64,000 nt of DNA. Origin: SW4 sp042466115 (lineage in GTDB: Bacteria > Pseudomonadota > Alphaproteobacteria > Rhodobacterales > Rhodobacteraceae). The stretch is from assembly GCF_042466115.1 (NCBI RefSeq), contig NZ_JAXHBQ010000001.1:2728001-2792000 (forward strand). Reading direction: 5' to 3'. Under the pieces are notes generated by a model that made no database searches, was not told the DNA's origin, and saw only the letters and a list, made by a program, of their open reading frames with translations. This document shows, in pieces, positions 58,567 through 64,000 of this stretch (within the stretch, counting starts at the first letter, position 1; each line of letters begins with the position of its first letter). A program made the position numbers and the translations under genes.

Positions 58567-59712
58567 CTAATTCATGAAGCCGGGCGCCAGGAAATAAAAC
58601 CCGTAAGCGACGATCAGGGCGGGCACTGCCGAATAAAGAGTGGCCCAGATGGCGGCCTTGGGGTTGAGCGCGATCGCGGGGAACAGGGCATCGCCATCGT
58701 TGGAAATCGCGTTGCCGATCAGCGCCGCAAAAGGGATCAGCCCGTTGATATAAAGTGTCGCCACCAGCACCTGTGGCCCGCATCCCGGCACAAAGCCGAT
58801 CAGGACGGCAATCAACGGCAGCAATGGCGCGACTGAGCTGAACATCGCCTCAAGATCAAGGCCCGCATAGGCCGCTAGATAGTCATAGGCCAGATAGGCA
58901 CTGATCACCCAGACCGAGATAAACGCCGTTTCTTCGGCCATGCGCGTAACGGGTGTGTCGCTGGCATTTGTCATGGCCGTCAGTTTCGATGTGGACCAGA
59001 TGAACAGTCCGACGGCCGTGCCGACAAGGCCGACGACTTCCATCGACGGGCCAAAGACGGCGCGCACATCGACACCGCCTAATTGTGCCCCACCGATGAT
59101 CAAACCGGGCAGGGCGATCAGCGCAAAGGCATAATCGCGCCGCCGCGTCGCGCCGATCCGCGGGGCGAGTTCGCAGTGTTTGGACGTATCTGCCGCCATG
59201 CTATCACCCGATACCGCATCGACGATCCAGCCGGACAAAACGCCAACGACAAACGACAGGGGCAACACCACAAGCGCGGCATCCGGGCGTGTTGCGATCA
59301 ACAGGAATGCCGCATCGCCCATGGTTGCAGTGAGTGTTGCGACAACTGCGCCAAAACCGACATTGCCCGATGAATAGGCCGCAACCACGATAACGGCACC
59401 GCCACAACCGGGTGTGGAGCCCAACAGCGCAGCCAATGGCACCTGCCAGCCCTTTGCATTGCGCAGGGCGTTGCCGATATCGAACTTGAACGCCCGTTCA
59501 GCCCCGTAAAACAGGATCAATGTCGCCGCCACAAAGGCCGACACCTGCGTATAGGCATCAACCATCAGTTCACGTGTCAGCGCGCCAAGGCCACCGGGCA
59601 TCAGTGCAAGCGCGAGAAACGCAAGCGCCACCAACAACCGGCGCGGGCGGAATTGCCCGAACGGAAAGCGGGTGCCAACATGGGGTTGGGTGATGTCTGT
59701 TGTAGCGTGCAT
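58567..59712 (-). CDS. Putative 10-TM heavy-metal (manganese-like) exporter
   Basis: A 381-aa membrane protein with about ten helices in two related halves, each containing a PGCGG/PGCGP loop: LLGSTPGCGGAVIVVAAYSSG (about 85-105) and GFVPGCGPQVLVATLYINGL. This matches the putative 10TM heavy-metal exporter family (ArsP_2-like). The ATG at 59712 is preceded by AAAAGG at 6 bases. A TGAGAATTATTCTCA box lies 18 bases before the start, so expression is probably metal-regulated by a Fur-, Mur- or RirA-type protein. Substrate manganese or iron is inferred. Confidence 0.82.
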   Translation of the reverse strand: MHATTDITQPHVGTRFPFGQFRPRRLLVALAFLALALMPGGLGALTRELMVDAYTQVSAFVAATLILFYGAERAFKFDIGNALRNAKGWQVPLAALLGSTPGCGGAVIVVAAYSSGNVGFGAVVATLTATMGDAAFLLIATRPDAALVVLPLSFVVGVLSGWIVDAVSGDSMAADTSKHCELAPRIGATRRRDYAFALIALPGLIIGGAQLGGVDVRAVFGPSMEVVGLVGTAVGLFIWSTSKLTAMTNASDTPVTRMAEETAFISVWVISAYLAYDYLAAYAGLDLEAMFSSVAPLLPLIAVLIGFVPGCGPQVLVATLYINGLIPFAALIGNAISNDGDALFPAIALNPKAAIWATLYSAVPALIVAYGFYFLAPGFMN

Positions 59713-59729
59713 GCCGGGCCTTTTGTAAT

Positions 59730-59744
59730 TGAGAATTATTCTCA
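59730..59744. promoter_or_regulatory. Fur/IRO-type box TGAGAATTATTCTCA
   Basis: A 15-bp 7-1-7 inverted repeat, 18 bases upstream of the metal exporter start. It matches the Fur/Mur box architecture and also the TGA-N9-TCA form of RirA IRO boxes; the regulator cannot be told from sequence. Confidence 0.72.
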
Positions 59745-59811
59745 TTCTCTGATATAGCACTTGCGCGCGCCGCGACAAGTGCGAAATTGCCGCCAAACCA
59801 GCGGAGAGATC

Positions 59812-60261
59812 ATGACTGACAAGAGTGACACAGACGCACAAGCAAAGCGCAGAAAGCTGGCCCGCCAGTTCATCGAGGCGATCCCCCATTCGCACGCGCT
59901 TGGCATGTCACTCACCGATATCGCGGACGGAAAGGCGGCGATCAGTATGGGCTATGCTGACCACCTGATCGGCGATCCTGAAACCGGCGTGATCCATGGC
60001 GGGGCGGTGTCGGCGCTGATGGATACCTGTGGCGGGGCGGCGGTGATGGTGCACCCCTGCGCGCCCATCGGCACGGCCACGCTTGACCTGCGGATTGACT
60101 ACATGCGCCCCGCAACGCCGGGTCAGACAATCACGGCAACGGCAGAGTGTTATCATGTGACGCGCTCGGTCGCTTTTGTCCGTGCGACTGCAACCGATGA
60201 AGACACCAGCCGCCCCGTGGCAACTGCCACAGGTGCCTTTACGCTGGAACGCACGAAATGA
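59812..60261 (+). CDS. PaaI family hotdog thioesterase
   Basis: A 149-aa hotdog-fold acyl-CoA thioesterase. The active-site block GVIHGGAVSALMDTCGGAA (about residues 61-79) and the later strand RIDYMRPATPGQTITATAE are standard. GGAGAGA lies before the ATG at 59812. It forms a row of three same-strand genes with another thioesterase (60344) and the MATE transporter. Probable role: hydrolysis of aromatic or medium-chain acyl-CoAs. Confidence 0.88.
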   Translation: MTDKSDTDAQAKRRKLARQFIEAIPHSHALGMSLTDIADGKAAISMGYADHLIGDPETGVIHGGAVSALMDTCGGAAVMVHPCAPIGTATLDLRIDYMRPATPGQTITATAECYHVTRSVAFVRATATDEDTSRPVATATGAFTLERTK

Positions 60262-60269
60262 ACGGACGC

Positions 60270-60324
60270 GCGTGGGTTGAAACCCACCTTACCTGCCGTC
60301 CTGTAACGTGGGTCTTGACCCACG
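60270..60324. repeat. Paired GTGGGT..ACCCAC palindromes, copies 2 and 3
   Basis: Two hairpins lie between the thioesterase genes: GCGTGGGTTGAAACCCACC (60270-60288) and ACGTGGGTCTTGACCCACG (60306-60324). The second has the same 16-base core as 8472-8487. They are candidates for a dispersed palindromic element. Confidence 0.72.
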
Positions 60325-60343
60325 CCCCTTTCAGGAGAAAGCC

Positions 60344-60847
60344 ATGAAGCGCCCCGAACCGGTCCAGATCGTGAAACAGCGCCGCGATGCCGCCCTGCAA
60401 AGCCTTGTGCTTGGCGTGCCCTATATCCGGTTCCTGGGGATCGAATTTGACCGGCGCGGCGATGAGCTTACGGCGGTGCTGCCCTATGCGGACAAGCTGA
60501 TCGGCAACCCGATGTTGCCTGCGCTGCATGGGGGTGTCACGGCGGCCTTTCTGGAAACCACGGCGATCATCGAACTTAGCTGGGCAATGCTGTGGGAGGA
60601 TATGGAGGGCGCGCAGTCGGCGGATTTCCAGATCGACACCAAGCGCAAACCGCGCATGCCCAAAACCATCGACCTGACCGTGGATTACCTGCGCACGGGT
60701 CTGCCGCGCGATGCCTATGCCCGCGCCCGCGTCAACCGGTCCGGGCGCCGCTATGCCAGCGTCCACGTCGAAGCATGGCAGGACAATCGCACCCGCCTGT
60801 TTGCCCAGGCGACTGGTCATTTTCTGATGCCCGCGCGGGATGGCTGA
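60344..60847 (+). CDS. Second PaaI/hotdog thioesterase
   Basis: A 167-aa hotdog-fold thioesterase related to but divergent from the gene at 59812. Its active-site block is LPALHGGVTAAFLETTAII (about residues 60-78) and LTVDYLRTGLPRDAYARARV follows. AGGAGAAAG precedes the ATG at 60344. It overlaps the MATE gene by 8 bases, so the two are translated together. Substrate unknown. Confidence 0.87.
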   Translation: MKRPEPVQIVKQRRDAALQSLVLGVPYIRFLGIEFDRRGDELTAVLPYADKLIGNPMLPALHGGVTAAFLETTAIIELSWAMLWEDMEGAQSADFQIDTKRKPRMPKTIDLTVDYLRTGLPRDAYARARVNRSGRRYASVHVEAWQDNRTRLFAQATGHFLMPARDG

Positions 60848-62156
60848 CGCTGCGCAACTGACCCACCGGCGCGTGCTCAATATTGCCGTGCCGATTGTGT
60901 TGTCCAACGCCACCGTACCGATCCTTGGGACAGTCGATACGGCCGTTGTCGGGCAAATGGGGCTGGCGGCACCAATCGGGGCCGTGGGCATCGGCGCAAT
61001 CATTCTCACGGCGCTTTACTGGGTATTCGGGTTCCTGCGCATGGGCACGACCGGCTTTGCCAGTCAGGCGCTGGGCCGCGGCGATCTGGCCGAAGGGGCC
61101 GCGATCCTGTCGCGCGCGCTGGGCATTGCGCTTTTGGCGGGCCTTGCGATCATCGTGCTGCAACGCCCGCTGTTCTGGGTGTCTTTCCTTGTGTCACCCG
61201 CCAGCGCCGAGGTCGAGGGGCTAGCCCGCAGTTACATGGGCATCCGCGTCTGGTCGGCGCCCGCGCTGATTTCAATCTACGCGATCACCGGCTGGTTGAT
61301 CGCCGCCGAACGCACCCGCGCGGTGCTGGTGATCCAGCTCTGGATGAACGGGCTGAATATCGTGCTGGATATATGGTTTGTTTTGGGGTTGAACTGGGGG
61401 GTCGAAGGGGTGGCACTGGCGACCTTGATCGCTGAATGGAGCGGGGCGGGCTTGGGCCTCTGGTTCTGCCGCGCGGCTTTTCAGTCACCGGCGTGGCGGG
61501 ACTGGTCCCGCGTTACAGACCCCGCGAAACTGCGCCGTTTTGCACAGGTGAACAGCGATATCCTGCTGCGTTCGCTGATGTTGCAGGCGATTTTTGTAAG
61601 CTTCCTGTTCTTTGGTGCGCGCTTTGGCGATGTCACGCTGGCGGCCAATCACATCTTGCTGCTGTTCCTGAACATCACTGCCTATGCGATGGACGGACTG
61701 GCGTTTTCTGCCGAAACCCTTGTCGGGCAGGCATTGGGGGCAGGGCGGCGTGCAGCCCTGCGCCGCGCGGCCCTGTTGACCAGCATCTGGGGGTTTGGCG
61801 TGGGTGCCTTACTCGCAGCGGTCTTTGTGGTCGCGGGCGGGCAGATCATCGACATCATGACAACCGCGCCCGAGGTCCGCACGGTTGCGCGCGACTATCT
61901 GCCCTATATGGTCCTTGCGCCGATCCTTGGGGCGGCGGCGTGGATGCTCGACGGGATATTCATCGGCGCGACCCGCACGGCCGACATGCGCAACATGATG
62001 GCCGTATCGGCGGCGATCTATTTCGCCGCTGTTCTGGTGTTGATGCCCGTCATGGGCAATCACGGGCTTTGGGTCGGGTTTCTGGTCAGTTTCGTCGCGC
62101 GGGGGCTGACGCTGGGCTGGCGCTATCGGGCGCTTGAAGCATCTGTCGGGCGCTAA
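60840..62156 (+). CDS. MATE family efflux transporter
   Basis: A 12-helix cation-coupled multidrug/toxin exporter of the DinF branch (438 aa). LNIAVPIVLSNATVPILGTVDTAVVGQMG (about residues 13-41) is the MATE N-terminal signature, repeated in degenerate form in the second half (LLFLNITAYAMDGLAFSAETLVGQALG). It converges on the arsC-like gene with a 4-base overlap. Substrate cannot be read. Confidence 0.9.
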   Translation: MADAAQLTHRRVLNIAVPIVLSNATVPILGTVDTAVVGQMGLAAPIGAVGIGAIILTALYWVFGFLRMGTTGFASQALGRGDLAEGAAILSRALGIALLAGLAIIVLQRPLFWVSFLVSPASAEVEGLARSYMGIRVWSAPALISIYAITGWLIAAERTRAVLVIQLWMNGLNIVLDIWFVLGLNWGVEGVALATLIAEWSGAGLGLWFCRAAFQSPAWRDWSRVTDPAKLRRFAQVNSDILLRSLMLQAIFVSFLFFGARFGDVTLAANHILLLFLNITAYAMDGLAFSAETLVGQALGAGRRAALRRAALLTSIWGFGVGALLAAVFVVAGGQIIDIMTTAPEVRTVARDYLPYMVLAPILGAAAWMLDGIFIGATRTADMRNMMAVSAAIYFAAVLVLMPVMGNHGLWVGFLVSFVARGLTLGWRYRALEASVGR

Positions 62157-62479
62157 AGGATCGTCAGCACGTTTTCCGGCGGACGGCCCAAAGCAGCCCT
62201 TCCGTTGGCCAGCAGAATCGGGCGCTCGATCAGGATCGGATGCGCCGCCATCGCGGCCAGAAGGGCGGCATCATCTGCGTCTTTCAGCCCCAGTTCCTTA
62301 TACACCGCTTCGCCCTTGCGGATCATCGCGCGTGGGCCGCCCAAAAGGGTGGCAACCTGTGTCAGTTCCGACAAGGTGGGCGCATCCTGCAAATATAGCC
62401 GCACATCGGGGTCTTGCGCGGCCAGCAGTGCCAAAGTCTGGCGCGATTTGCTGCACCGCGGGTTGTGCCAGAGGATCAT
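62153..62479 (-). CDS. ArsC/Spx-family reductase-like protein
   Basis: A 108-aa thioredoxin-fold protein of the ArsC family with the catalytic Cys in HNPRCSKSRQTL (about residues 5-16) and the later R..IL.. block GRPPENVL. It resembles E. coli YfgD-type glutaredoxin-dependent arsenate reductases, although arsenate reduction is not certain without an ars operon nearby. I prefer the ATG at 62479 because GGGAG lies 7 bases before it; the ATG at 62485 adds two residues but lies one base after it. It overlaps pyrD by 4 bases. Confidence 0.82.
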   Translation of the reverse strand: MILWHNPRCSKSRQTLALLAAQDPDVRLYLQDAPTLSELTQVATLLGGPRAMIRKGEAVYKELGLKDADDAALLAAMAAHPILIERPILLANGRAALGRPPENVLTIL

Positions 62480-63519
62480 AGCCATGCTCCCTTGTCCGTC
62501 CCCACTGCATCTGCGACATTTGCAAACCCGTCGCGCGCCAACAGGTCATCCAATCCCTGCGCGATATCATTGGCAAGGCTGATGCCACCATAAACCAGCG
62601 CCGTATAAAGCTGCACCGCAGATGCACCCGCACGGATTTTCGCATAGGCCTGCGCGGCGCTGCCAACCCCGCCAACCCCGATCAGGGGCAGGGTGGTCAG
62701 TGTCGAAAGCTGCGCCAGCACCTGCGTGGATTTTACAAACAACGGCTGGCCCGACAGCCCGCCCGCCTGATCGCGATGTGCGCTGGCAAGGCCGTCCCGC
62801 GACAAGGTGGTGTTGGTGGCAATGATGGCCGACAGGCCCGATGCGTTCGCCACTTCGGCAACTTCGGCCAGTTCATCGCCGTTCAGATCCGGCGCGATTT
62901 TCAGGAAGACCGGCACGCCCGCCGCATTGGCCGCCATCACCCCGTCCAGCAGGGCGGCGAGCGCGGCCTTGCCCTGCAAATCACGCAGCTTTTCGGTGTT
63001 GGGGCTGGATACATTCACAGTTGCGAAATCAACATGCGGGCCACAATGGGCCAGCACACGGGCGAAATCCGCCGCGCGGTCGGCGCTGTCCTTGTTCGCC
63101 CCGAGGTTCAGGCCGATCACGGCAGTGGCAGGGCGTTGCGCCAATCGCTGCGCAATCGGTTCCATCCCCGCGTTGTTGAACCCGAAACGGTTGATCGCCG
63201 CGCGGTCCTCGGTCAGGCGAAACAGGCGCGGTTTCGGGTTGCCTTCCTGCGGGCGCGGGGTGGCGGCACCGACCTCGAGGAACCCGAAACCGGTGCGGGC
63301 AAGGGCGTGCAGGGCAGTGGCGTTCTTGTCGAAACCGGCGGCAAGGCCCACGGGATTGGGCAGGGTCAGCCCGGCCAGTTCGGTGGCAAGGCGCTTTGAC
63401 GTCACAGGCCCGCCGCGCGGTCCCAATCCGGAGTTCAGCGCGCGCAGCGCCAGCCCATGCGCGCGTTCGGGATCAAAGCTGCGCAGGGCGCGCAGCCCGA
63501 TGTTTTCCAGAACCCTCAT
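62476..63519 (-). CDS. pyrD: Dihydroorotate dehydrogenase (quinone), class 2
   Basis: A 347-aa membrane-associated flavoenzyme oxidising dihydroorotate to orotate with ubiquinone in pyrimidine biosynthesis. Class-2 marks are the N-terminal helices for membrane binding and NPVGLAAGFDKNA (about residues 55-67), INRFGFNNAG (about 110), FATVNVSSPNT (about 165) with the catalytic Ser, and GVGGVGSAAQAYAKIRAGA near the C terminus. The ATG at 63519 overlaps the DUF952 stop (ATGA). It sits away from other pyr genes. Confidence 0.95.
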   Translation of the reverse strand: MRVLENIGLRALRSFDPERAHGLALRALNSGLGPRGGPVTSKRLATELAGLTLPNPVGLAAGFDKNATALHALARTGFGFLEVGAATPRPQEGNPKPRLFRLTEDRAAINRFGFNNAGMEPIAQRLAQRPATAVIGLNLGANKDSADRAADFARVLAHCGPHVDFATVNVSSPNTEKLRDLQGKAALAALLDGVMAANAAGVPVFLKIAPDLNGDELAEVAEVANASGLSAIIATNTTLSRDGLASAHRDQAGGLSGQPLFVKSTQVLAQLSTLTTLPLIGVGGVGSAAQAYAKIRAGASAVQLYTALVYGGISLANDIAQGLDDLLARDGFANVADAVGTDKGAWL

Positions 63520-63848
63520 CCGAAATCTAACTGATGCTTGCCATCCACCAATGGCATCGGGCGCGCCCAGACCACTTCGGCCAGAGCAATGGGCCGAAAG
63601 ATATGCGGGAACAGGGCGCCGCCGCGCGACACCTCCCATTTCAAGGCATCACCGAAATGATCTGCGTCCAATGCGGCCAGCACCAATCCATCCTGCCCCG
63701 CGAAATGCTTGTCCGCGGTTTCCTGCGCCTGTTGCGCGGTCGAGGTGTGAATATAGCCATCGGCCAGATCAATCGGCGCGCCGGTAAAGGTGCCCGACGC
63801 CTGCCATGCGGCCCATTGATCGGCCGTCAGAATTTTATAAATCAACAT
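63516..63848 (-). CDS. DUF952 family protein
   Basis: A 110-aa small cytoplasmic protein with the DUF952 pattern MLIYKILTADQWAAW, then DLADGYIHTSTAQQAQETADKHF, and a C-terminal FPHIFRPIALAEVVWARP. Function is not established; it is usually linked to pyrD in Rhodobacterales, as here (4-base overlap). The ATG at 63848 begins the conserved part; longer frames add arginine-rich residues. Confidence 0.87.
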   Translation of the reverse strand: MLIYKILTADQWAAWQASGTFTGAPIDLADGYIHTSTAQQAQETADKHFAGQDGLVLAALDADHFGDALKWEVSRGGALFPHIFRPIALAEVVWARPMPLVDGKHQLDFG

Positions 63849-63991
63849 GGCAATCACATGCCGCCAACGCGCGCGCGGGTCAAGGTTGCAAAGCTGTAAC
63901 AAAGCGACGTTACGCCATCCTCGTGCGAAGGCTTTGACTCTGCCCTGCGTTCTGGCCAAGCTACCGACATATCAATAAGGGGGTTCCACCT

Positions 63992-64000
63992 ATGCTTGCT
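63992..64000 (+). CDS. Start of a further gene, truncated by the window
   Basis: An ATG at 63992 is preceded by AAGGGGG 8 bases upstream, a strong ribosome site, and only MLA is visible. The reading frame continues beyond the window; nothing can be said of its product. Confidence 0.4.

Overview
The window is chromosomal DNA from an alphaproteobacterium of the order Rhodobacterales, most likely the Roseobacter group. The evidence is the high GC content with strong third-position bias, the smo/mtl polyol operon, the ethylmalonyl/propionyl-CoA genes (meaB, prpE), a malic enzyme fused to a phosphotransacetylase-like domain, PCu(A)C with a metal-binding tail, and small conserved families typical of this order. 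I see no rRNA, tRNA, CRISPR array, IS element, phage structural gene or replication origin. No stretch longer than about 300 bases lacks a gene.

Layout. (a) 1-3764 (+): 3' end of a sorbitol/mannitol ABC transporter (permease, ATPase) followed by sorbitol and mannitol dehydrogenases. (b) 3761-7200 (-): phospholipid genes (cdsA- and plsC-like), then a PspA-type envelope-stress pair and its probable TetR regulator, with four copies of one palindromic operator. (c) 7200-18900, mostly (-): enolase-superfamily enzyme, Zn-alcohol dehydrogenase, MFS and SMR transporters, several hydrolases, threonine dehydratase-like and HAD enzymes, FKBP isomerase (+) and the helicase gene hrpB with a frameshift. 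(d) 18982-23523: benE, meaB, rpmB, and a copper pair (Cys-containing small secreted protein plus PCu(A)C). (e) 23629-27830: AT-richer accessory DNA on both sides of lepA, with a BglII-like restriction endonuclease/MT-A70 methyltransferase pair on one side and an unknown gene with strong hairpins on the other. (f) 27833-38852: small membrane proteins and lipoproteins, a frameshifted DUF817 gene, glyA, nadK, prpE, maeB and a two-cupin protein. (g) 38911-43439 (+): overlapping nucleoside-salvage operon cdd-deoA-deoB-add-upp. (h) 43527-50379: SPOR-domain protein, degenerate M48-like protein, acyl-CoA ligase, EamA transporter, sulfotransferase, Hint-domain protein. (i) 50536-58503 (-): fatty-acid beta-oxidation cluster (MerR regulators, acyl-CoA dehydrogenase, GST, thiolase, FadJ-like bifunctional enzyme) with a LiuR-like operator. 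(j) 58567-64000: 10-TM metal exporter behind a Fur/IRO-type box, two thioesterases, MATE exporter, ArsC-like protein, pyrD, a DUF952 protein and the first codons of another gene.

The most informative observations are these. Three genes (hrpB, PCu(A)C, DUF817) each carry a single-base indel at a short homopolymer, and correcting it restores the family sequence, so suspect sequencing error first and pseudogenization second. The PspA-like stress genes appear to be controlled by a TetR repressor at TGAAC-N3-GTTCA sites. Candidate operators lie upstream of prpE, maeB, the beta-oxidation cluster and the metal exporter. Two dispersed palindromic repeats occur at distant intergenic positions.
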